Shown: positions 6,505 to 14,047, numbered from the stretch's first letter. The stretch is DNA of 16,677 nt from Gammaproteobacteria bacterium (GCA_003561495.1 PWWM01000103.1:1-16677), one strand, 5' to 3'. Numbers and translations are program-made. Notes: generated from the letters alone by a model not told the origin.

Positions 6505-8343
6505 ATGGACGGCGGCCTGACCTTAAGCGGCGACATGATTCTGGTGCTCATGTTGCTGGGTATGACGGTCTTTCTGTTCGTTTCCGAACTCGTTCGCATC
6601 GACATCGCCGCAGTCTGCATCCTGGTTCTCATCGGCCTGCTGGGCCTGGTGCCGGGTGAACAACTGTTCAATGGCTTTGCCTCCAATGCGGTCATCTCCA
6701 TCATCGCGGTGATGATCATCGGCGCCGGCCTCGATCGCACCGGGGTCATGAATGTAGTGGCCGGCTTCATCGTCAAGTTGGGTGGACGTTCGGAATCACG
6801 CATCATGTCCATGGTCTCCTCCACGGTCGGTGTCAGTTCCGGATTCATGCAGAACACCGGCGCCACGGCTTTGTTTCTGCCGGTCGTCAGCCGAATCTCC
6901 TCGCGCCTGGATCTGCCACTGCCACGCCTGCTCATGCCGATGGGCTTTTGCGCCATTGTTGGTGGGACCATCACCATGGTCGGTTCGTCACCATTGATCC
7001 TGCTCAACGACCTGATCGAAACCTCCAACCGCTCGCTGCCACCGGGCGCCGAAGCCATGCAGCCGTTCGATCTGTTCGATGTCACGCCGGTCGGACTGGC
7101 CTTGCTGGCGGCAGCCCTGCTGTATTTCCTTCTCATCGGCAGCCGCTTGCTGCCGAAAGTAGAAACCAAACGGGCAGCATCGCCAGGACGTACCAAGAAC
7201 TACTTCGCCGAGGAATACGGCATCGAGGGCGATGTCTATGAAATGCTGGTCACCGTCGATTCCCCCCTGGTCGGCATGCGCATGTCGGATGCCGAAAAGC
7301 TTGAAGGCGCACCCCTGATGCTGGCCATTCAGAACACCGACGAACCGCGCCTGGCTCCTCCGGCCGATGAGATGATCTGGGTGGGAACCGTGCTTGGCGT
7401 CATGGGCACGCGTGAACAGGTCGGGCAATTCGCACTGGACAACAAGCTGCGTCTGCAGCCACGACTGCGCACTTTCGGCAATCTCTTCAACCCGACCCGG
7501 GCCGGAATATCCGAAGTGGTCATTCCACCCGGCTCCCGGCTGATCGGCAAAACCATTGGTGAGGCGCGCCTGAGGTCGCGTTTCGGGATTTCGGTACTGG
7601 CCATCAATCGCCGCAACCAGATCATCACCAAAAACCTGCGTGAGGAAGCCCTCGAGGTCGGCGACTGCCTGGTCAGCCACTCGACCTGGCGGGATTTGTC
7701 GAATGTCGCCCGCGACAAGGACTTCATCGTCGCCACCGACATTCCCAAGGAAGAACAGCGGCCTCAGAAGGTCGTCCATGCGCTGGGCTTTTTCAGCCTG
7801 TCGATGTTTCTGATTCTGTTCACCGACTTCCAGCTTTCGATCGCCTTGCTGACCGGCGCCATCGGCATGGTGCTGACCGGAGTCTTGAGCATGGACGAGG
7901 CCTATCAATCGGTCAGCTGGAAGACGGTCTTTCTGATGGCCAGCCTGATCCCTCTGGGCTTTGCCATGGAAGTGACCGGAACGGCGCCCTGGCTGGCCCA
8001 GCAGGTTCTCCAGACGCTCGGCGAGGTGCCGGAGCTGGTCGTCCAGATCGTTCTGATCCTGCTCGCGACCTTGTTCACCCTGATCATGTCGAATGTCGGC
8101 GCCACCGTGCTGCTGGTTCCAATCGCGATCAACATCGCTCTGGAAACCGGGGCCAATCCAGCCGTCTATGCGCTGATCATCGGCCTGGCGACTTCAAACG
8201 CTTTCATTCTGCCCACCCATCCGGTCAATGCCCTGATCATGGGACCCGGCGGTTACACGGTCAAGGACTTCATTCGTGTCGGCGGCCTGATGAGCATCAT
8301 CTTCCTGGTGGTGGTGCTGGGAGCGGTCAATGTGCTGTTTTGA
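6505..8343 (+). CDS. SLC13/DASS-type permease with two TrkA-C domains
   Basis: A 612-residue inner-membrane protein. Two hydrophobic halves (about residues 10-215 and 422-612) flank a cytoplasmic part with two RCK-C/TrkA-C-like domains (about 240-312 and 327-410; EVVIPPGSRLIGKTIGEARLRSRFGISVLAINR is typical). Each half contains a matching signature, MQNTGATALFLPV (115-127) and MSNVGATVLLVPI (528-540), the internally repeated hairpin of the ion-transporter superfamily. Relatives move divalent anions such as dicarboxylates, sulfate or arsenite with Na+ or H+. The substrate cannot be read from this sequence. The gene stands alone after an 84-base gap that contains a 10-base palindrome AGGTATACCT (6457-6466). 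Confidence 0.9.
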   Translation: MDGGLTLSGDMILVLMLLGMTVFLFVSELVRIDIAAVCILVLIGLLGLVPGEQLFNGFASNAVISIIAVMIIGAGLDRTGVMNVVAGFIVKLGGRSESRIMSMVSSTVGVSSGFMQNTGATALFLPVVSRISSRLDLPLPRLLMPMGFCAIVGGTITMVGSSPLILLNDLIETSNRSLPPGAEAMQPFDLFDVTPVGLALLAAALLYFLLIGSRLLPKVETKRAASPGRTKNYFAEEYGIEGDVYEMLVTVDSPLVGMRMSDAEKLEGAPLMLAIQNTDEPRLAPPADEMIWVGTVLGVMGTREQVGQFALDNKLRLQPRLRTFGNLFNPTRAGISEVVIPPGSRLIGKTIGEARLRSRFGISVLAINRRNQIITKNLREEALEVGDCLVSHSTWRDLSNVARDKDFIVATDIPKEEQRPQKVVHALGFFSLSMFLILFTDFQLSIALLTGAIGMVLTGVLSMDEAYQSVSWKTVFLMASLIPLGFAMEVTGTAPWLAQQVLQTLGEVPELVVQIVLILLATLFTLIMSNVGATVLLVPIAINIALETGANPAVYALIIGLATSNAFILPTHPVNALIMGPGGYTVKDFIRVGGLMSIIFLVVVLGAVNVLF

Positions 8344-8347
8344 AGCC

Positions 8348-8382
8348 GGTTTACGCTGGACGGTTTACGGTTTACGGTCTTT
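8348..8382 (+). repeat. Heptamer array after the permease gene
   Basis: Five consecutive 7-base units start 5 bases after the permease stop: GGTTTAC, GCTGGAC, GGTTTAC, GGTTTAC, GGTCTTT. Base composition differs from the array at 5722, but the unit length and leading GG are the same. Confidence 0.75.
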
Positions 8383-8387
8383 CTACC

Positions 8388-8411
8388 GTAGGTCGGGCCT
8401 ACGTGCCCGAC
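8388..8411. repeat. GTAG-type REP hairpin
   Basis: The tetranucleotide GTAG (8388-8391) is followed at once by GTCGGGC (8392-8398), a 6-base loop CTACGT and the exact complement GCCCGAC (8405-8411). A GTAG or GTGG foot before a GC-rich hairpin is the known form of REP elements mobilised by RAYT transposases. No transposase is in the window. It lies between converging genes and could also act as a transcription barrier. Confidence 0.6.
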
Positions 8412-8476
8412 GGACAATGTCAATACTTCCCGCACTGAGTGGTTCGCGTGTCGCACTCCAGGGAGCAGAATTCAGC

Positions 8477-8504
8477 GGCTGGAGGTCAGGGGTCAGGGAT
8501 CAGA
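8477..8504 (+). repeat. Heptamer array overlapping the Rieske gene 3' end
   Basis: Four 7-base units: GGCTGGA, GGTCAGG, GGTCAGG, GATCAGA. The minus-strand Rieske gene uses this array for its last codons and stop (LIPDP, TGA at 8488-8486). Confidence 0.65.
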
Positions 8505-8860
8505 AAGATTTTGTCGTTGATTTCTGTCAGACTGACTGCCCGGAGTTCGGCATTCTTGCAGGGACCGGATATGCATCGGCCGTATTCGGGTTCGAAGACT
8601 GCGCCGTGGGCGGCGCAGACCAGGTGGCCTTGCTCATCGGTCAGGAAACGGTCTGGCGCCCAGTTGAGCGGGCGGCCCTGGTGGGGGCAGACATTCAACC
8701 AGGCGCGGGCCTTGCCTTGATGACGGGTGGCAACAAGAAACAGCGTCTGTTCTCCGCACCTGGCTTCAAGCTCACGAAACTGGCCCTCGACCAGCCAATC
8801 GGCCCGGCAAAGGAACTTGCCGGCCCCGGCGGAGTCTGCACTGTCACATGAATGATCCAT
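8486..8860 (-). CDS. Rieske [2Fe-2S] ferredoxin-like protein
   Basis: A 124-residue soluble protein with the Rieske cluster ligands C58 and H60 (NVCPHQGRPLNW) and C82 and H85 (LVCAAHGAVFEPEYGRCISGPC). The length and lack of a signal peptide fit a stand-alone cytoplasmic Rieske ferredoxin of the NirD/dioxygenase-ferredoxin type, an electron carrier or an uncharacterised family member; no oxygenase partner lies nearby. The only plausible start is ATG 8860, which overlaps head-to-head with the plus-strand gene starting at 8848, and there is no clear ribosome-binding site. The last five codons lie inside a heptamer repeat array, suggesting the original end was replaced or extended. Confidence 0.88.
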   Translation of the reverse strand: MDHSCDSADSAGAGKFLCRADWLVEGQFRELEARCGEQTLFLVATRHQGKARAWLNVCPHQGRPLNWAPDRFLTDEQGHLVCAAHGAVFEPEYGRCISGPCKNAELRAVSLTEINDKIFLIPDP

Positions 8861-9120
8861 GGCAACGATTCTACCAGCCGCCCACCCATCCTTTGGCCCG
8901 CCTGGGCCTGGTTGTGGCCGGGATCGGCATGCTTGCGTTGAGCTTTGTGCTGGGCCTGTTCATCCTGGCCATAGCCATGGGGCTGGCCGTCATCGGATTC
9001 ATCGTCCTGGCCGTTCGCCGCTGGCTGGGCGCGGGTCGGCGAGACAAGCCCGAAGATGACAACCTTCGGGTTGAATACAAAGTCATCCGTCGCGAAAGTG
9101 ACCAGCGCAAGTCCGATTAA
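8848..9120 (+). CDS. Small two-helix membrane protein, function unknown
   Basis: A 90-residue protein. An N-terminal WQRFYQPPTHPLAR precedes about 40 hydrophobic residues (17-57) that make two transmembrane segments with a very short turn, then a basic segment RRWLGAGRR and a hydrophilic tail ending EYKVIRRESDQRKSD. This would place both ends in the cytoplasm, the positive residues after helix 2 agreeing with the positive-inside rule. I do not recognise the family. Its ATG overlaps the start region of the Rieske gene on the other strand (8848-8860), so the two share upstream DNA. No good ribosome-binding site is seen; a GGAG lies about 14 bases upstream. Codon use looks like that of its neighbours. 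Confidence 0.75.
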   Translation: MNDPWQRFYQPPTHPLARLGLVVAGIGMLALSFVLGLFILAIAMGLAVIGFIVLAVRRWLGAGRRDKPEDDNLRVEYKVIRRESDQRKSD

Positions 9121-9125
9121 CCCCC

Positions 9126-9143
9126 GCGGCCAACCTTGACCGC
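9126..9143. terminator. Possible bidirectional hairpin between converging genes
   Basis: GCGG-C-CAA (9126-9133) can pair with TTG-A-CCGC (9136-9143), with one mismatch and a 2-base loop. It fills the 30-base gap between the 3' ends of the small membrane protein gene and the EAL regulator gene. There is no T-run on either side, so intrinsic termination is uncertain. Confidence 0.3.
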
Positions 9144-9150
9144 CCCCATC

Positions 9151-10350
9151 TCAGATTCCAGCGCTCTCTGCCCAACTTCGGGCTTCAGCGCCGGCCAGAG
9201 GCTTGGCAATGAAATACCCCTGCGCCAGGTCACAACGCAAATCCTTCAGAAAATCCAGTGTTTCGGCGTCCTCGACACCTTCCGCCGTCGTTTTCAGGCC
9301 CAGGCTTCTTCCCAGCTCGATCACGGATCGAATCACTGCTCGTGATTCACCGGAGCGGGTTGCCGACATCACGAAGGACCGGTCCACCTTGATTTCCGAA
9401 AATGGCAGGCGCACCAATTGCAGCATGGATGAGTAGCCGGTGCCGAAGTCGTCGATCGACAATTGAAACCCCTTCACGCGCAAGCGGGTGAGCAAATCCA
9501 GCGAAGCCACCGGATCACGCATGGCGCTGGTTTCGGTCAGTTCGAAAATCAGCTGTCCCGGCATGATGCCGTAGTGCTGACACTGTTTCTCGACATGGTC
9601 AATGAACTGTGACTCGTCCAGCGTCAGGGCCGACATATTGATTGACATGGTCAGTGCCTCATCCTCGTCACCATTCGGCCTGACGCAGCCCTCGGCCATC
9701 CACTCCATGGCCAGATCCAGTACTGTTCGGGTCAAGCGATTGATCAGGCCTTCGGATTCGGCCACCGGGATGAACTGACCGGGCATGACCATTCCGCGCA
9801 CCGGACTGCGCCAACGGGCCAGTGCCTCGAAGCCGGCCAGCAATCCGCTGGTGCACCAGACCTTGGGCTGGTAAACCAGCTCGATCTCCTTGTTTTCAAT
9901 GGCCTGTTCGAGTTCATCGGCTGTAATGACCTCGTCGTGACCCGGCGGCCGTTGCCGAGTCTGTGAGTCAGCATCACGCGTTTCTCTGGTCAGCAAATGT
10001 CTGAGCAAGGCCGGTGAAAACGGCTTGGACAAAACGCCGAGCAGATTCAAGCCGTGTTCAGATGCCGACCTTCGAGCCGCATCAAGCACCCTTTGGCCCA
10101 CACCACTGGTGATGATGATCTGGGCTGAACATTTTCGATTGGCCAGTTCGACCAGCACCTCCACCCCATCCATCTCCGGCATGATCAGGTCCAGTGCGAT
10201 ATGCGTTGGTTGCCAATTCTCGACGCGTTCGAAAAACTCCTCCGGGCTAGTGGTCGTATGGGCCTCGACGTCGATCGAGCGAGCAATATAGGCCATGGTC
10301 TGGCCAATCATGTCGTCATCATCAAGAATGAGCAGGCGTTGCTGGGTCAT
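9151..10350 (-). CDS. Response regulator with EAL c-di-GMP phosphodiesterase domain
   Basis: A 399-residue protein. An N-terminal receiver domain (about 1-122) has acidic residues D10-D13, acceptor D54 (LDLIMPEMDG), T81 and K109 (LSKPFS). An EAL domain (about 145-395) keeps the residues expected for catalysis: EAL 175-177 (FEALARW), N238 (NMS), E270 and E273 (ELTET), D300/D301 (IDDFGTGYSS), K321 (KVDRSF), E357 (TAEGVED) and QGYFIAKPL. It should hydrolyse c-di-GMP to pGpG, controlled by phosphorylation of the receiver. There is no GGDEF domain. Its ATG overlaps the stop of the upstream DHp remnant (ATGA), and it is the last gene of the SBP-kinase operon, so the kinase is its likely partner. 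A hybrid kinase normally needs an Hpt protein to reach a separate regulator. Confidence 0.95.
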   Translation of the reverse strand: MTQQRLLILDDDDMIGQTMAYIARSIDVEAHTTTSPEEFFERVENWQPTHIALDLIMPEMDGVEVLVELANRKCSAQIIITSGVGQRVLDAARRSASEHGLNLLGVLSKPFSPALLRHLLTRETRDADSQTRQRPPGHDEVITADELEQAIENKEIELVYQPKVWCTSGLLAGFEALARWRSPVRGMVMPGQFIPVAESEGLINRLTRTVLDLAMEWMAEGCVRPNGDEDEALTMSINMSALTLDESQFIDHVEKQCQHYGIMPGQLIFELTETSAMRDPVASLDLLTRLRVKGFQLSIDDFGTGYSSMLQLVRLPFSEIKVDRSFVMSATRSGESRAVIRSVIELGRSLGLKTTAEGVEDAETLDFLKDLRCDLAQGYFIAKPLAGAEARSWAESAGI

Positions 10351-10650
10351 GACTTGTCGGTCCCGTGTTGGTGATAATGACTAACGTTGTCCAGTATGTT
10401 TCGCAGGCATCGTGCCAGACCGAAGCGTCGGCGATGGAAGTCAACGGGCCGAGTTTGAGATCCCTGGCTGGCGGCAAAAGCCAGCATCTGGCCAACAAGA
10501 TTCGAGCCGCGCCCGGCTCCCTTGGTCATGATATCGACCCTATCACTCAATTGGTTTTGCTCCTTTGGTTCCGCGCGCCCCGATGATGACCCCCATCACG
10601 CCAGAAATAGCGGTCATCATGATTTGATTACCAGCGCCAATGACTTTCAT
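10347..10650 (-). pseudogene. Frameshifted stand-alone DHp (HisKA-like) domain
   Basis: Two short minus-strand frames fill the gap between kinase and EAL genes. Frame A (10650-10543, 35 residues) starts on an ATG overlapping the kinase stop. Frame B (10550-10347, 67 residues) can start at a TTG 9 bases after AAAGGAG, and its stop overlaps the EAL start. Removing one base in the run of four G (plus-strand C run 10578-10581) joins them into 100 codons. The joined product aligns with the adjacent kinase from residue 377: MKVIG against LKAIG, GVIIGRAE against VILGNAE, then GAGRGSNLVGQMLAFAASQ against AAQRGSELTQRLLAFARRQ (10 of 19 identical). The catalytic His position holds Thr and there is no ATPase domain. 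The end, LRNILDN, resembles a kinase N-box, which could mean an internal deletion. It is either a decayed kinase copy or a former DHp-type phosphotransfer protein. Confidence 0.7.
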
Positions 10651-12890
10651 CCTAACGAATCGTCAAGCACTTTGCGCAGTCTGTGTTTGAGTTCACTGGC
10701 CCGATAGGGCTTGGTCAACAGGCTTACACCCGGTTCAAGTCGACCATGCATGACAATGGCATCCTCGGTAAAACCCGAGGTATAGAGCACCTTCAAACCA
10801 GGAATCATGGCTGTTGCCTTTTCAGCCAGTTGACGCCCACTGATGCCGGGCATGACGACATCGGTAAAAAGCAGGTCGATCTTGCCAACTCGCCTGATGA
10901 TGTCCAGCGCTTCGCCACCCGAGGCGGCCTCGAGCACCTCATAGCCCCATCGCCTGATCCGTCCTGCAGCATACTCTCGCACCTGGTCATTGTCCTCGAC
11001 AACCAGAATGGATTCGCGGCCCGTGTCCTGCGCGACCGGATCACTTTCGATGACTTCCGGCTGATCGGTCTTATCGGCACGCGGCAGGTAAATGTGAATG
11101 CTGGTTCCTTCACCCAGCTCCGAATAGACGCGAATATGCCCCTTGGACTGCTTGACCAGGCCGAAAACCATGCTCAGGCCCAGCCCGGTTCCCTCGGTCT
11201 TGGTGGTGAAGAACGGTTCGAACACACGTGCCAGAACTTCAGGCTCAATGCCGGTGCCATTGTCGGAAACCGCCAACCTGACATAGGCACCTGGCTGGAC
11301 CTCTTCGTACTCGGCTGCATAATCGGCATCAAGAAGGATGTTTTCGGTCTCCAGGAGCAACTGCCCGCCTTCAGGCATGGCGTCGCGCGCATTCAGACAC
11401 AGGTTGAGCAGCGCACTTTCAAGCTGCGAAGGGTCGACCATGGCCGGCCACAGATCTTCGCTCTGTTTGAGCTTGATCTCGATACTCTCGCCAAGGGCTC
11501 GCACCAGCATGTCGCGCATGTCGGTCAGCATTCGGTTGAGGTTGATGCTGCGTGGATCGAGCGCCTGGCGCCGGGCAAAGGCCAGCAGGCGCTGAGTCAG
11601 TTCACTACCTCGCTGGGCGGCGGTGGTGATCATCCGGGCCAATCGCGCGCCTTCCTGTCCGTCCAGCTGTTCTTCAAGCAGTTCGGCATTGCCGAGGATG
11701 ACGGTCAGCAGATTGTTGAAATCGTGCGAGATGCCGCCGGTCAGCTCGCCGATGGCCTTGAGGCGCTCAGAACGGGCCAGGGACTCGGCCAGGCGACGAT
11801 GCTTGATCATCCGGCCAAGATGTAGGGCGATGCCGATGATCAGATCGCGCTTCTCAACCAGAAATGCGTTCTCTTCGGAATCGGCCCAGTCAGGCAGCTC
11901 GCGATACCCGAACTCCACCAGGCCAACCACCTGGTCATCGACCATGACCTCCTGACTGATCGAAACCAACGGTTCGGACCAGTTCTGGCTGCGATGTTCC
12001 TGGCCGGTTCCAAGCACGACCCGGGCCACCGCCAGGTCGGGCTCCATCAGACTGATGGGAATCAGTTGTGCAATCTCCTTGCCGATTTCATCGTCATCGA
12101 GTTCGGTATCCGAGGTCAGCTCTAGCACCCGATACAAACAGTTGATTTCCTTGATGCGTTCGGATAATTCACGCAGATATTTCTGTCGGGTTGTCGCCAT
12201 GGCATTGAAAGACTTGGCGAGCCGGCCGAGCTCATCATTGCTGTCAAGGTCGATGCGAGCATCCAGATCGCCCTGTTGGAACCGGCGCATGCCTTGGTCA
12301 ATCTGCCAGATCGGGCCACTCAGACGGCGCTGAACGAATAGTGAGGTCACGACAATCAGGAAGGCAAAGATCAGCGCAACCAAAGTCAGCGTGGCGATAC
12401 TTGCATTCAACTGTCTTCGCAGCTCACGCCCATGGATGTTGTGCAATGCCGCCATAGCTTCGCGTGCGCCGGCATGATGGATTCTGACCTGGCGGGACAG
12501 TAGCTGGATGGCTTGATGATTCTCCAGATGGCCTGACGCCTGGCCCAGAAGTGGAATGTTCTCGATCAGGTCATCACTCATCAAACCGATTTCGAACAGA
12601 TGCATCGCCGCCAGTCTGCTCAGGGCATGATCGTATGCCTCCAGCTCTCGGGCCAGGCCAAGAGCATCGGCGGCCAGTGCCTCCATGATTTCCAGATCAC
12701 CATGGACCAGGGTCAGGTAGTCGATGACCGATGTCATTTCCTGGATCCGTTCGTAATGGGACTGCAGCCGGTCATCGAAAGCGATGTGTTGTTCGATGGA
12801 GCGCCAGGTGACGATGCCGTAGACGGACAGGACCAGCAACCCGATAATGACCACGGTCAACGCGGCCAACATGACGGACCGAATCCTCAT
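10647..12890 (-). CDS. Membrane hybrid sensor histidine kinase (HAMP, DHp, ATPase, receiver)
   Basis: A 747-residue inner-membrane kinase. TM1 is about residues 7-28, a mostly helical periplasmic sensor about 30-160, TM2 about 163-187, HAMP about 188-243, and a GAF-like cytoplasmic part about 248-362. The DHp domain carries H389 in GGISHDFNNLLTVILGNAE; the ATPase domain has N500 (NLCLNARDAM), DNGTGI (543-548) and GTGLGL (567-572). A C-terminal receiver (about 627-745) has E632/D633, D677 (LFTDVVMPG), T704 and K727. All catalytic residues are intact. Its ATG overlaps the stop of the periplasmic binding protein gene by 4 bases, so the binding protein probably presents the ligand to the periplasmic sensor, as TorT does for TorS and LuxP for LuxQ. 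The ligand is unknown. Confidence 0.95.
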   Translation of the reverse strand: MRIRSVMLAALTVVIIGLLVLSVYGIVTWRSIEQHIAFDDRLQSHYERIQEMTSVIDYLTLVHGDLEIMEALAADALGLARELEAYDHALSRLAAMHLFEIGLMSDDLIENIPLLGQASGHLENHQAIQLLSRQVRIHHAGAREAMAALHNIHGRELRRQLNASIATLTLVALIFAFLIVVTSLFVQRRLSGPIWQIDQGMRRFQQGDLDARIDLDSNDELGRLAKSFNAMATTRQKYLRELSERIKEINCLYRVLELTSDTELDDDEIGKEIAQLIPISLMEPDLAVARVVLGTGQEHRSQNWSEPLVSISQEVMVDDQVVGLVEFGYRELPDWADSEENAFLVEKRDLIIGIALHLGRMIKHRRLAESLARSERLKAIGELTGGISHDFNNLLTVILGNAELLEEQLDGQEGARLARMITTAAQRGSELTQRLLAFARRQALDPRSINLNRMLTDMRDMLVRALGESIEIKLKQSEDLWPAMVDPSQLESALLNLCLNARDAMPEGGQLLLETENILLDADYAAEYEEVQPGAYVRLAVSDNGTGIEPEVLARVFEPFFTTKTEGTGLGLSMVFGLVKQSKGHIRVYSELGEGTSIHIYLPRADKTDQPEVIESDPVAQDTGRESILVVEDNDQVREYAAGRIRRWGYEVLEAASGGEALDIIRRVGKIDLLFTDVVMPGISGRQLAEKATAMIPGLKVLYTSGFTEDAIVMHGRLEPGVSLLTKPYRASELKHRLRKVLDDSLG

Positions 12891-13975
12891 CGACGTTCCC
12901 GGTCGACCAGCGCTTCAAGCATCATGTAATCCGGAAGATTGACCATTTCCGGCGCCAGGGATCGCAGGGGTTGACCGTAAAGGTATTCGGATGGACTGGG
13001 TACTCGGCCTTGAAACTCCGGCATGCGGGCCAGCCATTCCATTTGCGTCCCCAGATTGACCAGAGCGGACCAGTTCAACGTCAAACGCCAGATCATGCCT
13101 TCCGAGATTTCGATGAACTCTTCAAGCGGAACTCCCGAAAAATCAGCATGAACCTGTCGCGCGCGTTGCGGTTCGGCATCAATGATCTGCATGACCGCAA
13201 GATAGCCTCGCAGCACCCGTTTCACCACATCGGGGTGTTCATAGGCGAACTGGCGATCGGCCAGCAATAGCCAGTTGACGGTGTAGAGCATGCGCAAGGG
13301 AAATTCGAGAAGCTCCGTACCAATCTTTTCCCTGAGTTCTCTTTCCCACGGACTCCAGACCACGACGCCATCGACGTCCCCGGCAATCAGCGCTTCGGCC
13401 ATGTGATTGATCGGGATGTCGACCAGCGTGTAGTTGTCTTCGTTCAAGCCATGAAAGGTAGCAAAGTGAGACCAGCCGAAATGGCTGGACGTACCGAACA
13501 TGATTCCAATGCGAACCGCATCCCAGTCCTGCGGCACGCGAATGTTTTTCCGATTTCTGAGGATCAGTCTGTGCGATCGATTGGAAAGGGCCACGCTGGC
13601 CAGAACCACGAAGCCGGGCCATTCTTCATGTTCATCACCGACCTGATCCAGCAATTGCGCGGCCACTGGAGTGGTCGCGCCCAGTGCGAACTGCGAGTGC
13701 CCGCTGACCAGGCTTCGAACGGCTTCCAGGCCGGAATCATGATTGACCACCTCAATGTCGGGTTCATTGAATGACCGATCGACATTGAACAGACCGAGCT
13801 GATCAGCCAACCGGGTGGGTGCATCCCCGACCCAGGCTGAACCGGCAATCCTGACAGTGTCAGACTCCGCTGCCCACAACATCGGACACAGCAGCACGAT
13901 GACCGCGGCCGTGAATCCGGACCACCGGCCACACCCTGTCGACTGGCTCTTCAATTCATTGATCAATGCCAACAA
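12887..13975 (-). CDS. Periplasmic NMT1/SsuA-like substrate-binding protein
   Basis: A 362-residue protein with a signal peptide (hydrophobic core about residues 21-34, likely cut after LWAA). The mature part begins TVRIAGSAWVGDAPTRLADQLGLF and continues with GLEAVRSLVSGHSQFALGATTPVA, IGIMFGTSSHFGWSHFA, DIPINHMAEALIAGDVDGVVVWSPWE and HPDVVKRVLRGYLAV, the layout of the NMT1/THI5, SsuA and TauA binding proteins for sulfonates, nitrate or pyrimidines. No ABC permease or ATPase gene is adjacent; the next gene is a sensor kinase overlapping by 4 bases, so a sensing role is more likely than uptake. The start is TTG 13975 (AGGAGG 6 bases upstream) or the next codon, also TTG. A classical lipobox is not seen. 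The ligand is unknown. Confidence 0.9.
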   Translation of the reverse strand: MLALINELKSQSTGCGRWSGFTAAVIVLLCPMLWAAESDTVRIAGSAWVGDAPTRLADQLGLFNVDRSFNEPDIEVVNHDSGLEAVRSLVSGHSQFALGATTPVAAQLLDQVGDEHEEWPGFVVLASVALSNRSHRLILRNRKNIRVPQDWDAVRIGIMFGTSSHFGWSHFATFHGLNEDNYTLVDIPINHMAEALIAGDVDGVVVWSPWERELREKIGTELLEFPLRMLYTVNWLLLADRQFAYEHPDVVKRVLRGYLAVMQIIDAEPQRARQVHADFSGVPLEEFIEISEGMIWRLTLNWSALVNLGTQMEWLARMPEFQGRVPSPSEYLYGQPLRSLAPEMVNLPDYMMLEALVDRERR

Positions 13976-14018
13976 TCACCGCCTCCTGACCGGTTGCATG
14001 TCCCGATCAACCCTGCCA

Positions 14019-14047
14019 ATAATGCAAGTTAAACACTGATTTTGCAA
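14019..14047 (-). promoter_or_regulatory. Possible promoter of the signalling operon with TGCAA boxes
   Basis: On the minus strand TTGCAA (14047-14042) and CATTAT (14024-14019) are 17 bases apart, each matching the consensus at 4/6. The -35 lies inside the perfect palindrome ATTTTGCAAAAT (14039-14050). The word TGCAA occurs three times, at 14023, 14043 and 14051, the first two 20 bases apart, which could be an operator. Confidence 0.4.

Noticed and set aside
5722..8504. CRISPR array
   Set aside because: The repeats are 7-base tandem units without spacers of 25-40 bases, and no cas genes are present.
8330..8851. Plus-strand frame of 173 codons through the REP and the Rieske gene
   Set aside because: It is opposite the Rieske cluster motifs and runs through repeat DNA; no protein features.
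10683..11825. Long plus-strand frame (380 codons) opposite the histidine kinase
   Set aside because: The kinase on the minus strand has every catalytic motif; this frame is its mirror.
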